64,000 bases of DNA from the NCBI GenBank assembly GCA_025345505.1, contig JANVCC010000047.1:7571429-7635428 (forward strand), read 5' to 3'. The stretch's first letter is position 1; each line of letters begins with the position of its first letter. Origin of the DNA: Todiramphus chloris collaris. Lineage: Eukaryota > Chordata > Aves > Coraciiformes > Alcedinidae. The notes beneath the pieces were generated by a model, which saw nothing but the letters and a program-made list of their open reading frames with translations, made no database searches and was not told the origin of the DNA. Positions 1 to 12,591 of the stretch are shown here, one piece after another. The translations under genes and the position numbers were made by a program.

Positions 1-1220
1 CAGTATTGCTCAGGAAAAACAAAATGTTCTGATTTTTACCCACCTGTTTTCACAGTGGAATCGAGCCAGAATGTCTTTGGCTTTTGTTTGGCTGTTGAGC
101 TGAATTGCCATAGAGACTTTTGAATGCAGTGGAGCATAAACTCTGATCACCCCCTCGGGTATGTCAGACTGCAGGTATGGGGGAAAAGTGACAGCTCCCT
201 AAAAATCAATAATTGGAAGAGTAAGTCGAAGGCAAATACTGCTCTAGTTCTGCAACTCCTTCAACGTTGCTTGCAAAAATCACTGTCTGGGATTCACTTG
301 ATTATTCAGAACATATTTACAGTGCTACAAATGCAAATGTGCAGGTAGGGTACAATGAGATGCAACACAAAGCTACAAACTCCTTGGTAAGTATCAGATA
401 AATGCACTCAGAATAAAGCGAAGCCCTTGAATCTCAACTGCTTGCGGTCATATTGAGTTGTTAGCTGAGATTTTGAGTCGTTGTTGGCTGAGATTTTTTG
501 AAAGTTATTTCTGACAGCACTGATCAGTGAACCAACTGTTTATTTAAAAAAAAAAAAAAGCATAAAAATAATTAAGAATATCTGCTCTTTCTTTGAAAGA
601 TGACATTCTCCTGAGGCATGAAGATCCAGTTCTCTTCTTTCAGCTTCAGAGAGTTTCAACTAGATGGAAGAGTACATACAGTAAAATACCCAAGTACCAT
701 ATGGCTGCTCTTCACTTGAAATTTGACCTTGCTTAGGGTTCAAATGATCACCTATGAAGTTTATGCGCTCCTTCATGATTAATGGCAGATAAATCAATTA
801 GCAAGGTTTGCATTCCAGTTCTAATCCAGTTAATGCCATGCTGAGCAGAGTGTAATAGGCCCTCCGGTGTAATTTAGAGCATCTGAGACCTGGGGAGTGT
901 GTTAAGTGCTCTCAAAATTCAACTCTGTTATCCAAACAGAGTTTTCCTCCACTTTACCCTTCATATTTCAGCTCCCTGCCATGGTTAGTCTCATTTGTAC
1001 GAGATGCAAAGCCAATTACTACGATCAATGAACTTCTCCTCCCGAAGGTGCAATGACTGCAGCGATTGACTCTCCTCAGAAGCTCCATTTGCAGCACAAA
1101 TGTCTGTTGTACCCCCAGGATATTTCAGTCAGTGCTGGCAAATGAATTCTCCAAAAAGCTGAATTAGCATCAATTTCCAGTTCCTATTTATCATTTCTCT
1201 TCCTGCTTTTTTTTCTGCTT

Positions 1221-1279
1221 GGGGGGGTTGGACTTGATCTCTGGAGGTCCCTTCCAACCCCTACCATTTTATGATTCGA
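1221..1279 (+). mobile_element. CR1 retrotransposon, 3' tail only
   Basis: The text GGTTGGACTTGATCTCTGGA followed by GGTCCCTTCCAACCCC and ending ATGATTC is the last 60 or so bases of CR1. The copy is heavily 5'-truncated and preceded by a run of T and G. Confidence 0.8.
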
Positions 1280-2540
1280 TTATTTTTATCCAGACTTTCC
1301 CTTCTGCATTTTATGTTTTCTGTATTAGGTGGCTTATTCCTATAATCTCTTAATATCACTCCTTCCTAATTTGTCCTTTATTCTTCAAAACGGAGTCCTT
1401 GACCAGGTCCCTGACTGCTCCTCATACAACTCGCCAACCTCCATTCTTTTAAACCTCCTCAGAAGGCTCTAAAGACTTTATCTCCAAATAATTAAAGGTA
1501 GTGGCTACATGGAAATACTGCATAAAATCTGCCACAGGGACTGTGTATGTTGTGCATGTGTACACAACATGCTTTGTTGCCCAAATTCTGTTACACCTAA
1601 TAAGTAAGTTAATTTCAGGTGTCTGCTGAAGTAGCATACCTCATCTAAGTTCCTAATCTCCATATGTAGGCAGTAAGGAAAAGTTGGTGACTTTAAGACC
1701 TCCAAAGGAAATTTTCTTTTCTTTTATTTTTTTTTATTAGTCTTTCCTAAGTCTGAAGTGCAGCTGTAGCTCTGGAAATCTTCAGAAGTATCCACCTGTC
1801 TCCTCTGACTGTAATGGGGATTAACAACACAAACTACTTCATTAGGTGCTTGACATTTAGACCCAGTTTTAGTGTCTGTTAGGCAAACTGGATTTTCTTT
1901 CTGCTTAGGAAGTTGTAAAACTGAAGTTTGACAGTGGCCTGGACCAGGGTGTGGGTATGTGCAATTAATCCTCATATGGACCATCCTACTACTCAACTAC
2001 AGATCCATACATTTCCTGGATATCTACAGATAATTGCTGTCAGTGACAGTCCATATAAGACCATTTTCTTACAAAATAGGGACAAAACCAGCGTGTGTTT
2101 GTATCATATCTTGGGCTGCTAGAAAACATTCTGCCTTCCTCATCTTTTCTCAATCAATCCTCAAAGCTTTGTCTTACCAGGATGTTGTACTGGGAAGTGC
2201 ATCTTTCAACATAAGTCCCCAATCTGCTTATTTTATATGGCAAAATTTCCTCGCTACTCCCAGCTTTTATGAGGTAAGAAAGAAGGGAGTCTGGGTAAAG
2301 CTGCCCTTGAAAATTATATGTTTTTATCACACCTCTGGTCTTTCTGGTCTTTCCCGTTCCATGGTCTTTCTCCTCAGAAGTTTTCTTACTCCTCTGTCAA
2401 ACATCAGCTGTCTCTTGCTGTTGTTCATTGCTGCTTCATTCATTTTTCTCACTTGGGAAATCAGGAAAGATGGGACCTAAAGGGAAGAAGCCAGAGCTGA
2501 GAATATACAATATTTTATAATATATAGTATTTATAATATG

Positions 2541-3003
2541 TGTCCCTGCAGGGAGCAGGGACATCTGCAACTAGAGCAGGTTGCTCAGAGCCCCAGCCAA
2601 CCTCACCTGCAATGGTGCCAGGGATGGGGCAGCCACCACCTCTCTGGGCAGCCTGGGCCAGGATCTTACCACCCTCAATGTCAAAAATTTCTTCCTTCTC
2701 TTTAGCCTAAATCTCCCTCTTTTAGTTTCAAACCATCACCCCTTGTCCTGTCCCAACAGGCCCTGCTCAAAAGTCCATCCCTATCTTTCTGACAGGCCCC
2801 TTGAAGTGCTGAAAGGCCACCAGAAGGTCTCCCCAGAGCCTTCTCCTCTGCAGGCTGAACCCCCCCATCTCTCCCAGCCTGGCCTCCCAGCAGAGGGGTT
2901 CCACCCCTCCCAGCATTGCTGGGGCTCCTCTGGCCCCACTCCAACAGGTCCCTGTCTCTGCTGTGCTGAGGACTCCAGAGCTGAACTCCAGGTGAGGTCT
3001 CAA
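2541..3003 (-). mobile_element. CR1 retrotransposon fragment beside the RhoGAP exon
   Basis: Read on the minus strand this shows the usual CR1 order: GGACCTGTTGGAGTGGGGCC, AGCAATGCTGGGAGGG, the GAAGGCTCTGGGGAGACCTT block, then GGACATCTGCAACTAG reversed at its far end. It lacks the terminal TTCCAACCC/ATTCTATG tail. It lies in the same orientation as the host gene and begins only about 25 bases after the donor of the exon at 3029-3226. Confidence 0.9.
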
Positions 3004-3028
3004 TAAAGAGGGATCCAAAATTACTCAC

Positions 3029-3226
3029 TGTCCACAGGATGTCCTGGTACCGAATTAGAAGCCGTACAATGTGTGCTGTGGTGGCAGCTGCCTGCATTTC
3101 TTGTTGGTTTGCACGTTTCCCTTTGTAGATGAAGAGGTTTGGTGCAACAATCATAGAAACGTTCCACAGACTCATTTTATTTTTCCCTTCGTTAGCAACC
3201 ACCTTCTTCAGGAACTGAAGGAAGGC
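3029..3226 (-). CDS. ARHGAP40: ARHGAP40-like exon 10: RhoGAP C-terminal part with APNLF motif
   Basis: The acceptor TTATTTTTCCAG lies before 3226 and the donor TGGACA/GTGAGT after 3029. It is 66 codons, phase 0 on both sides. The translation has AFLQFLKKVVANEGKNKMSL, WNVSMIVAPNLFIYKGKRA, a Gln/Met/Ala-rich segment, and AHIVRLLIRYQDILWT. NKM followed by APNLF is the RhoGAP signature in which the Asn helps to position the GTPase. The next exon of the family, normally a basic C-terminal tail, was not found in positions 1-3028. The open frame runs past the donor into a same-strand CR1 element, so intron retention would append repeat-derived residues. Confidence 0.93.
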
Positions 3227-5042
3227 CTGGAAAAATAACACTTGTTGTGCTGGGTGTTAGAAAATAATTTACTTCTTAAATGCAACTTTGTCAAATGCAT
3301 AACACGTCTGGCTCAAAAGCTGCTCTATTTGCACTTGGAGGTGAAATGTAGGGTTTGTTTTTTTTTTTTCATTCTAATTTGGATTCCTGTGGTATTTGCT
3401 GGCACAACCACCTGTGTTAATCGCAAAGAAATAGTTCATGTTATCAAAATACACGTCAATAAATTATCTATTGCTTAGAGAATAACCCCAAGTGTGTAAA
3501 TCAAGTGCCTGCCCTAAGGGTCTTCATGCTGCGACACAGACATTGCAGTGGAACAGTTGATTTCTTCCAAGATGTCAAGGTGACCATTTTGATGTATCTG
3601 GCCATTGCTTTTTACATGGCCATCGACAGATGATCAGATGCTGGTGCACTGGTCCCACATGTGCACTGGTCCCATGTGGGATGTAATCTGAGGAATTTCT
3701 GCCAGCAATCCCCAATACTTTTATTCTGGGATCACGAAAGCAAGGAGAGCTCAGTGGTTGTTGCTTTTGATGTCACTTCTGCACATGCATTGCAGAGTCA
3801 AAGGAAATTGGTTTCCCTTTTGGGCACTTGATTCAAAATTTTCCTTAAGGGACTGAATAGGACGGATTGCAACTGTGGTTAGAATTGGGGTCTGCCAGTG
3901 AGTCCTTTTGCAACACCATACCATGAAAAGCCCTACCTTTGTACCCCAATGTTGCAATTAAAGCACTTTTACAAACCCAGGAATTACAAAACAGAAATTC
4001 CGTTGGAGAAATTTCCAAAATCTCATTGTAGGCAGTGAATAGAGATGCACTCTGTTTTGTCATCACTTCAGTTTTTGTATCAAAGCCTAGGAATAATTAA
4101 GGCTACCCATCTAGAATGTGTTTTATGTGTGCAGCTCTATATGGATATGGACTTTAGTAGAAGAAATAATCCCCATTCTTCACAGAGCCCTAGCAGATCT
4201 CTAAATACTTTAAAGAGGGTTGTATTCCTGTCCCTTGTTATTATATAAATAAATACAGGTAAAGAAGGCATCTGGACTCACAACACTACGTCTAAACTGA
4301 TCCATGAGAAACTTTCAGGAGTGAGGGACCAGCAGAGTCCTGATGAGCAGAGGACCTGAGGAAATGCTTGGGGACTCCTGGGCACCTTGTTCACCAAGGT
4401 TTCCTTTGTGTAGAACCAAGTCCAAAGATGCAACTAATGTCTCTTAGGGTCAGCACATAGATGCAGTCAGACCTGGGAGCTCCCAAGTGCCCAAAATGCT
4501 TGTAGCCACCATATCTGAATCACAAAGTAGTACATGGGTGTGGGCAAACCAGCTGAGGTCCTGACATCTGTGCTATAGGTGTATGTTTCATGGGGTTTTT
4601 TTTTTAACATCAAACTACCTCCTCCAGTCTGGTCCAGTGCCCTGGAAGTCCTTCAGCATGGGAAGTGCACAAGGCAAGCTTCTTGTTTAACTGACATCCT
4701 GGATAATTCCAGCTGTACAGAAAACACAGCAACTGGATGTTCTTTTTCCAAAGTATGCGAGGAACATCCTTCTTTGAAACAGATGCTCCAGAATCAATCA
4801 TGCCTGGGAACTATTTACTGACACCAGCAGTTGGGTACCTTCAGCAAATATTTCTTATCTGCTTGTAAAAGAAATGACAGCCAGGGAGCTGGTGAACATC
4901 TTTCCAAGGAAATGAGGAAAACCACAGATGAATACTGTCACAGTGCAATGTCTGATCACTGACTGTTAGAAAAAAAAATTAGTGTCTCATTTAAAAGTCA
5001 AAAGCACCACAGATGGCAGGTGATAGCACAGGAAGAACTTAC
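3227..5042. other. Intron of the RhoGAP gene
   Basis: No exon is seen and no CR1 is recognised. It has a 17-bp doublet (GTGCACTGGTCCCACAT type) at 3644-3677 and otherwise looks like unique AT-rich intron sequence. Confidence 0.7.
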
Positions 5043-5125
5043 CTTGGCTGTGTCTCTGTTAGCTTCAGGCAGCAGCATGATCAAGAGATGCAAAGCTTGT
5101 AGCTGTAACTTGATCTTGGAGATTT
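5043..5125 (-). CDS. ARHGAP40: ARHGAP40-like exon 9: RhoGAP helix (LQLQALHLLIMLLPEANRDT)
   Basis: The acceptor is TGTCCTTAG before 5125, with a poor pyrimidine tract. The donor is GCCAAG/GTAAGT after 5043. It is 83 bp: one carried base is completed to Lys and the exon ends in phase 0. It encodes ISKIKLQLQALHLLIMLLPE and ANRDTAK, the RhoGAP helix in which LPxxN(R)xT is conserved across the superfamily. The exon is too short to stand out as an open frame. Confidence 0.9.
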
Positions 5126-6942
5126 CTAAGGACATGAATAATTAATATTTTATTTTTTTAAGTCCCAACTGCAATCAGTTTGTTGTAAAAAGCTTACTGG
5201 TCAGCAGTTCTGGAAGCATAGCAACCACTGCCCAGTTGAGACAAGTATGTCTAGGTGTTAATTAACCACAACCTTTCCACCAAGTATAAAATCAATTTAA
5301 GGAGTTGTTTTTAACTCATCATCTGGGGTCTTTGTCACAGAGGGAGACAAGGCTCCATCTAAATTCTGTTGAAATAGCAAGGAGACAGTATTTTTTAGCC
5401 AGTTTCTCTTTGATATCCTGGTCAGAATGTGTTGTGAATATGGATCAAGTATTCCCCCCCTTTCAAATGGCAATGGATATTTGTTTTCTGGACATTTTCA
5501 AACTAATCTTTTTCAGTAATTAAATGGATGCTTCTGCCATGGGAGTGGAGATTGATTGCTTATAACTTAAAAAGTATTTGTCCCAGAGCTAACACTCTAG
5601 ATTGTCAGTTATGAAAGACCACCATGTTTTCAGCAGTGGATACTGTGCAGTGCTCAGTAGAAGAGCGGGGGTGCAGAAGATGGGAAGAATAACTGTCATT
5701 TGCTTCCACTCAGGCTGGATGAAAGAGTTTTGGAGAAAAAAAGGGTGTGGGCTGTGGATGGTGTATCTGTTGTAGGGAATGAAGCTACTTTATTCTGTGA
5801 AGACACCTTCTGTTCAGTCTTCTCCAAACCACTAGGCAATTGTAACTGCATGCCATGTGGGACTCGTGAGGAGCACACTCAGGTATGTGAAGACAGGGAC
5901 CTGTTGGAGTGGGTCAAGAGAGGGGCCTCAGCAATGCTGGCAGGGCTGGAACCCCTCTGCTGGAAGCCCAGGTTGAGAGAGCTGGGGGTGTTTTATGTAT
6001 CTATGTTTATTACATAAGCTTCTTCTACTGAGGGTAGTGAAACCCTGTCCCAGGTTGCCCAGAGAGGTGGTCACTGCCCCATCCCTGGAACCATTCCAGA
6101 TGCGGTTGGCCGGGGCTCTGAGCAACCTGCTCTAATTGCAGATGTCCCTGGTCCCTGCAGGGGGGTTGGACCAGATTGCTTCTCAAGGTCCCCTCCAATC
6201 CAAACCATTCTATGAATCTACTATGATTCTACAAAAGTTATGGGAAGGGGTCACCTCCTTGTGCCCTTTGAAGTACCTCATGGAGATACTGAAAACTTGT
6301 CTGCAACCTTATGTGAAGGTTCTAAATTTTCTGTACCAATTTGCATAACAAATTCACTGTCCTGACAGTTTCTCTCTGTCCTAGATCAAGTGAATTTACA
6401 ATGCAGTCAGTGTGTATGGGAGGTACTACCATGTTCTTCCTGGAAGAGAAGTGAACAAAATGTACTGAGAATGAGAAGGTCTACGTACACTGAAAACAAA
6501 ACCCAGCTGCTTGAAGCTTGCTGTGGTCACGCGTGTCTTGATACGAATATTCTGACCTCAGCATAAACCTTCAGAGAAATCCAATAGATCCAAGAGGACA
6601 TCAGCAGAAGGGCAGTGACCCGAGTTTGCCTTGCAGAAATTTTCATTTGTGGACTCAGTAATTTGTGTCAGAGTCTAGAGATGAAAGTCATTGCTCAGCC
6701 ATCACGTGCTCACAGGTTTCAAATCTTACATTAAACAGTTGTCATTGACATGACGAGTCTATGCTACTAGCTAAATGCATTTGTTAAAGGGAATTTGGAA
6801 TTTGTAAAGGAAGACCTGCAGAACGTGTAAATGTTTAGGCAATGCACCTCTTTCTCTCTCTGCTTCATAGAGAGAGAGAAGATGTCACGTTTACTATTGC
6901 ATTTTATCTAGATCAGTCCATGCTACCTCCATTTCTACGTAC
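5126..6942. other. Intron of the RhoGAP gene
   Basis: It contains one CR1 copy (5891-6231). The remainder looks unique and non-coding. Confidence 0.75.
5891..6231 (+). mobile_element. CR1 fragment with internal replacement
   Basis: It runs from AGACAGGGACCTGTTGGAGT to the tail CCATTCTATGAATCTACTAT. Around 5990-6025 the expected middle (the GAGAAGGCTCTGG block through the GACAAGG block) is missing and replaced by about 35 AT-rich bases, so this is an internally deleted copy. It lies opposite to the host gene. Confidence 0.9.
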
Positions 6943-7105
6943 TTTCCACCAGCGTGATGAAAGCAGGCAGATATTCTACCGTGAAGAGTGGGCTTGGGAG
7001 TTCTCTTATAAACATTTTCAGCAGTCCTGCTGCATCGTTATTTCGTACTTGGTCCCAGTCAAAAGTGTCTTCATAAAATTTGGCCTCAAGTTCTTGATGG
7101 AGATT
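6943..7105 (-). CDS. ARHGAP40: ARHGAP40-like exon 8: RhoGAP core with LLKMFIRELPSPLF
   Basis: The acceptor TTATCTTTCAG lies before 7105 and the donor GGAAA/GTACGT after 6943. It is 163 bp, phase 0 in and phase 1 out. The translation begins NLHQELEAKFYEDTFDWDQV and goes on to DAAGLLKMFIRELPSPLF and VEYLPAFITLVE. LLKxFxRELPxPL is a hallmark helix of RhoGAP domains, contributing to the GTPase-binding face. Confidence 0.93.
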
Positions 7106-10100
7106 CTGAAAGATAAAAGGAACATCTCTGATCTTTAATCATTGCTTCTGACCCAGTAGTTTGAGAGCACTTCAGAAATCCCATGACAAGCCACAGGTAG
7201 GTTTACACCACAGCTGAATTCAAGTGGCCAGAGCAGGTTGACAAATCAGGTTCCTGGAAATATTTTGTAACCCAGGCTAGATTTGGGTTGCTATACCTAG
7301 ATTTCTGCTAGTGACCCGACTAAACCATTTTAAAGCAAGACAGTTTTGTATGCAATGTCTTAGAATTAGAAGCAGAAAATTCAGTTAAACAGGATTTTTA
7401 GCACAGTGGTTCTGTTTTGCTTAAAACACTCCCCAGAGGTTTTTGACCCTGAAATCACAAAGGAGTGGCGGTTCTTCCTCACTGCCAGTGAACTTGCTGG
7501 ATAGATTGTTGGCACCCGAGCCCATGGGCCTTGAGCAAATGGCTTTAACTTCAGGTCTTCCTGTCTTTAGAAGGATGTTTTCTTTTAGGGTGGCTATAAT
7601 TAGGTTTGATGACTACAGCTATAATTATATTTGAACACTTCATAGAAAAATAAAGGTATCAAACCATTACTATCAGAAAACCTCCACTTAATACGTGCCA
7701 AAAAAACTCCTAGAAAAAAAAACAATACAACAACAACAACAACAAAAACACCAGAAAAAACACAGGGGAGTTCTGAGAATTGATTATACCATTTTGGGTG
7801 CCTCTTTCATCCTCTTGTTGTCCAATGTCAGCACCTTGCTCTACAGCAAAGCTCGATTTAGTTCTGGAGGGTAACTAATTGGTGTTTCCGAGTGGGAAAT
7901 AGTGAGGTTCCTAGCAAGAAGGGAATTTGGCTTGAAACCCTGTTTGGAAAATGCAAGCCCCTCAAAAATGCATTGGGTTAATAAGACTGAAGGACACTAT
8001 TGTAATACAAGGATATCCAAAAATAATGCAGCTTGCAGGATTATTACTGGCCAAACATTGTCTTATCCATAGGAATTTTCTTGCTGCTGCTTTTTGTGAG
8101 GCTGTTTATGACAAAATAGATCTGTAGCTAATATTCAGGTTTCAGATCATGTTGTTGTGAAAATGTGCTTTAATATTATACAGAAGAAAAATTTCGTCCT
8201 TTCAGAGAGAAAAGCTTTTCAAAGTGAATTCTGTTTACTGTTTCTCACATGAATGGAAGGAAATTACATATCAAATATGGTCACACATAATGAAGTGTAA
8301 TGGTTGGCACAAAAGGAAATAGAGAGTCATTCAGGATTTGGTATATAATGTTACAATCTCATTTTTGCCAGCACATTTCACTGGTGGTAATCTGGGCTAT
8401 CTCAGCTTCCTCTGTATTCACATCCCTTGCACATAATCCATCCGAACACCTGGATTAAATTCTCTCCTGGTAACTGACCGGGAAATGTGGAACAGAAATC
8501 CTCACCTCATCAAAAGCACAAGAGGATAGAAAAACTGTTCCACAGTTTTCTGCTGAGAACTGGGGAAAAAAAGCCATAGAAATAGAAAGCAAGATTTTTG
8601 AAACATAAACATTTAATATATATATATCTCCAAAGGGGCAACCATATATGTAGATTTTTACTCACACACCCCCCCCATATTCATATATGCATGCACCTGA
8701 GTACTTTTTAAAAATATTTTTGCAATTTTTTTTTTTTTTTTAAACATGACTGACCGTCCAATAGACTATCAGATGTTTTTGATTCCCTGGAGCTTTTGTT
8801 ACAAACCAGATTAGAGAGGAAAACTTGTATTTATTTCTTCTGTTCTTTGTTTTATAGAGAAGTAACCTTTAATCACTTCCATATGCCTTTTCTTTCTCCA
8901 AACAAGACTGAAATAAAATTGGAACACCGTCAAATCCTAATGCCATAATAATAGTGTATGAAGGCTTTGAAGGATGAAATCTGGATCTGCTTTAAAAAAA
9001 AATCTCCCTCTTGCTGCTTGGCTTGTAGGACAGACTTAAATGAAGCCAAAACTCAACTCATTTCCAACTTTCATAGGGACAGTTTAACTTACCACACAGT
9101 ATAGCAGAGTTACATATAAGATCCTATCTCATAGCAGCTCCCTGGATATAGGTGGTGAATAAAAAGTGAACAAGACACAGTACAGTCCATGCAAAGAATA
9201 TGAAAGTCATTTGTTAGAGCACAGCCCTGCTGCGTAATCTCCCTGTAGAGCTTGGAAAAAAACAGAGTTTGTGAGAATACTTTAAGTATTTGTATGAAAA
9301 AATTATGAAACTGCAAATGATGAGCAGCCCCCTGCAAGATGGGGCACTTTACAAGGTGCTGAATCCATGGAGTCCAAGGGACCTGGGATGCTACTGCCCA
9401 TCTTTGGTGTGTCCCACCTAATGCTGGTTTTTTTGAGTCATTTTTGGTGATCTGCATGACATAAACATTTAGCAATCCCCAACATCCAGGTGGCTGCTAC
9501 AGCGTTGACACCTCCTGCCTCAGGAAGCAAGATGAGCTTTCTTGAGAATGAGAAAGTGGGATTGGGATGCACTATAAGAAGATACTTAAACCAGACCAAA
9601 AAAACCAGAAAACCTAGAAAAAAAGATCTGGGAAAGAGGCAGACACTACTAAGCCCAGAAAATAAAAGCTTGCTTTGCCTCTGCCAAAGTCTTCTAGCTC
9701 CTGGAATCAAGTTAGTCTGGAGAAACGACTGCAAGGATTACTGCACCACAATGTCAGGTTATTTGGTACCATCTATCCTGTGCTCATAGCCTGTGAAAAT
9801 GCAGTAGTTGAGGCTGCCAAACAGTGAGCACATGCCAAATTTCTCTCACTTGGAACATGGAATTGTAAGATCACAGAAGATAAGTAAGAAATAAAGTGAC
9901 ACAAAGGTTAAAATGACATAGAATAAGATCTTTATCTGAACTTCGCTCAGTTTAGCAACCCTGGATTTCTGCAATAAATTAAACCAGAGATAAGATGGCA
10001 GCATTTTTGGATGACAGAGATAAACTGAAAGGATCCCTTGGTGTCTAGCAGAGAAAAACTGCATTCAATGTCAAGTTTGAGCTTTATATAGAACTTGAAC

Positions 10101-10291
10101 AAACACAAAGCAATTAACCACATATTCCATGATTTATTCATTCCCAGGAACCAGTCTGACCTCTCGCTGGTAGGAACAGAAATGCTGAGCTACACACATC
10201 AGTATTTATGTGCACTGTGAATTTGCCTCTGCCGTGTTACTTTACATAGAGCCTGTGGTCCAGGAGACAGAAAACTGGCATGAGCGTGTAC
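7106..10291. other. Intron of the RhoGAP gene
   Basis: It contains no CR1 that I can recognise. It holds a (CAA)n run near 7727, a poly-T run near 8730 and a short TA run near 8620. No coding evidence was seen on either strand. Confidence 0.7.
7727..7746. repeat. (CAA)n microsatellite
   Basis: About six copies of CAA, embedded in an A-rich segment. Confidence 0.9.
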
Positions 10292-10369
10292 CTTGACTCG
10301 GGAGGCAGATCCAGGCACTCGTAGGATTCCTTCTGTTTCTAATCCTGTTTCCTCGAGCTTGAGCAGCAA
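10292..10369 (-). CDS. ARHGAP40: ARHGAP40-like exon 7: RhoGAP arginine-finger loop
   Basis: The acceptor CTTTTTTTCAG lies before 10369 and the donor GTCAAG/GTACAC after 10292. It is exactly 26 codons, phase 0 on both sides. The translation LLLKLEETGLETEGILRVPG then SASRVK contains the G-I-L-R-V-P-G loop. The Arg of this loop is the finger that RhoGAPs insert into the GTPase active site, so the domain should be catalytically competent. RVPGSASRVK differs from the RLSGCTAKVK and RIPGAA forms I remember in the two paralogues. Confidence 0.93.
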
Positions 10370-10600
10370 CTGAAAAAAAGACCAACAAAACCCAGGAAAA
10401 TACTCAGAAGTTCTTAAAAAATGCCATTGGCTTTTTTTTTTTAGTCTAATTTATCTTGAAAGTAACTAGAAAATTATGTGTTTCTATGTAATATACTGAT
10501 GAAAAGAAGCCAGCTCAAGTAAATAAAGCTTCCTACTTTATTCTCTGTATTCCTGTCCCTGAAATATGGAATATGCAGAGTATGGAAAACTGATAATGCA

Positions 10601-11098
10601 ACAGAATCACAGACTGGTTTGGGTGGGAAGGGACCTTTCAAGGTCATCTAGTCCAACCCCCCTGCAGGGAGCAGGGCCATCTGCAACTAGAGCAGGTTGC
10701 TCAGAGCCCCAGCCAACCTCACCTGCAATGGTGCCAGGGATGGGGCAGCCACCACCTCTCTGGGCAACCTGGGACAGGCTCTCACCACCCTCAATGTCAA
10801 AAATTTCTTCCTTCTCTGTGGTTTAATTTCCCTCTTTGAGTTTAAACCCATCTCCCCTTGTCCTGTCCCAACAAACCCTGATCAAAAGCCCCTCCCCACC
10901 TTTCTGACAGGCCCCTTGAAGTCCTGAAAGGCCACCAGAAGGTCTCCCCAGAGCCTTCTCCTCTGCAGGCTGAACCCCCCCATCTCTCCCAGCCTGGCCT
11001 CCCAGCAGAGGGGTTCCAGCCCTCCCAGCATTGCTGGGGCTCCTCTGGCCCCACTGCAACAGGTCCCTGTCTCTCCTGTGCTGGGGCTTCCAGAGTTT
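10601..11098 (-). mobile_element. CR1 retrotransposon 3' end, about 500 bp
   Basis: It starts at the reversed tail (ACAGAATCACAGACTGGTTT), then AGGTCATCTAGTCCAACCCC, and goes on to GGGACAGACCTGTTGCAGT-type sequence on the other strand. It is very similar to the copies at 2541-3003 and 33021-33645, so it belongs to the same subfamily. It has the same orientation as the gene. Confidence 0.93.
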
Positions 11099-12086
11099 AG
11101 GCTCCTCTGACCTTGATTTAAGAGTTAGCATTACTATAGAACAATTAGCACATAAACATGTTAAGAGAAGGGCAGATACACTGGATAAAACACAATGGTG
11201 TTTTGAGGGAAAAATTAAACTCTGAGAAAGGTTTAAGTCTTTCCTTAAGGAGCACAATGGAAAGGTCTATAGATAACATACATTCCTGAGAACTGAGAAC
11301 TCAGATTAGAAAATGATCCCAGGATATTTTATTATGAAATTTCGGTGAATAGAGGAATAGGCTCTCCACTCTAATTCTTTATTAAAAAAAAAAAATTGAT
11401 TTAACATAATTTAGAACAAAGCAAAAAATAATAAACCCATTTCCTAACATTTATTCCTACAGCTCTGGATGTTCACCACCAGCTCTGCTTCCTGCCCAAG
11501 GTGTTGGATCCTCCTAATTTCCCACGGTAGGTTGGCAGGGGAGCTGTGGAGATGATTGCAAAGTCATCTAAACGTTCAAGTCCGGTCAGTCTTCCCCCTG
11601 ACACTACCCAACACTTCCCCCGTTGCTGGTATCGAGAGGGCAATTTGTTGTCATTTCGAGTGTAGTTGCATGGGTGCTTGTGTCTCAAAGACAATGTCAT
11701 TTTATGGTCAGATGACATTGTCTTGTCATACAAACCTCAGTGAGAAGGTACTATTTCCATTCTGGAGCTAAGTCATACCTGCAGTTTGAATCCCTGAGAC
11801 TGACTACTTATCTCTGCCACTTTTGCACACACAAAATGTTGCGTGGCTCTCTAATTAAATGAGAAAGGGAAACAGAACGCCAGGCATTTGTGTCCTGAAG
11901 TTTCCTCTAATAAAAAAATCAGAAGAGGTCGCTGCCACAGACAAAACACACAAAAGGAACAAATTTTGTTTCCTTGTCACAAGGTGTTCAAACCACAAAA
12001 GACAGCCCGTAGGCATCTTCAAGTCTCTAAAGCCTGCTTCTTCTTTTATCTGATGACTAGGTGCTGGAGCACGTCTAAAAAAGGGT

Positions 12087-12510
12087 AATGGTGCTGGGGA
12101 AGGGTCTAGAGTACAAGTCTGGTGAGAAAGCAGCTGAGTGAGTTGAGATTGTTCAGCCTGGAGAAAAGGAGGCTGAGGGGAGACCTTCTGGCTCTCAACA
12201 GCTCCCTGACAGGAGGTTGGAGCCAGGTGGGGTCGGGCTCTGCTCCCAAGGAACAAGTGCTAGGACAAGAGGAGATGGCCTCAAATCATCCCAGAGGTAG
12301 GTTTATGTTGGAGCTGAGGAACAATTTCTTCCCCTCCAGGATTGTCCAGGGCTGGCCCAGGCTGTCCTGGGCAGGGGTGGAGTCCCCATGATCCCTGGAG
12401 GGGTTTCAAAGCCATAGGGATGTGGTGCTGAGGGACATGGTTAGTGGTGCCTTGGCAGTGCTGGGTTAACTGTTGAACTGAATTATCTTAAAGGGCTTTT
12501 TTTCTCAACC
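12087..12510 (+). mobile_element. CR1 fragment, second subfamily
   Basis: It shows GGAAGGGTCTAGAGTACAAG, TTCAGCCTGGAGAAAAGGAG, GGCTGAGGGGAGACCTTCTG, and the GTGCTGAGGGACATGGTTAG end typical of a distinct CR1 subfamily. The final ATTCTATG tail is lost. It ends about 80 bases from the 3' side of the exon at 12592-12683. Confidence 0.9.
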
Positions 12511-12591
12511 TGATGCTGTGACTCTTTTGAATGGCGATGAAAATGATGGTAAAGCAAATCTTATAGGCCAACCAGGCTCAGTTATACTCAC

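Larger units (their letters stand above)
1..3028. other. Intron or 3' part of the RhoGAP gene; no exon seen
   Basis: This is AT-rich sequence without a convincing coding segment on either strand. It contains a short CR1 tail near 1.22 kb, a CR1 body at 2541-3003, a poly-A run near 546-559 and an AT-rich stretch near 2500-2540. I searched the minus strand for the expected next exon, which should start in phase 0 with a Val/Pro-Phe-Leu-type sequence, and found no candidate with both a good acceptor and an open frame. Confidence 0.5.
10370..12591. other. Intron of the RhoGAP gene
   Basis: It contains two CR1 copies (10601-11098 and 12087-12510). The 1-kb stretch between them looks unique and non-coding. 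Confidence 0.75.

Noticed and set aside
1505..1640. Possible next RhoGAP exon reading TVPVADFMQ on the minus strand
   Set aside because: The resemblance to a Val-Pro start is only two residues. In phase 0 the frame is different and ends quickly, and the acceptor is poor.
9438..9789. Overlapping frames of 98-121 codons on both strands
   Set aside because: They lie inside an intron whose flanking exons join in phase, and they have no recognisable motif.
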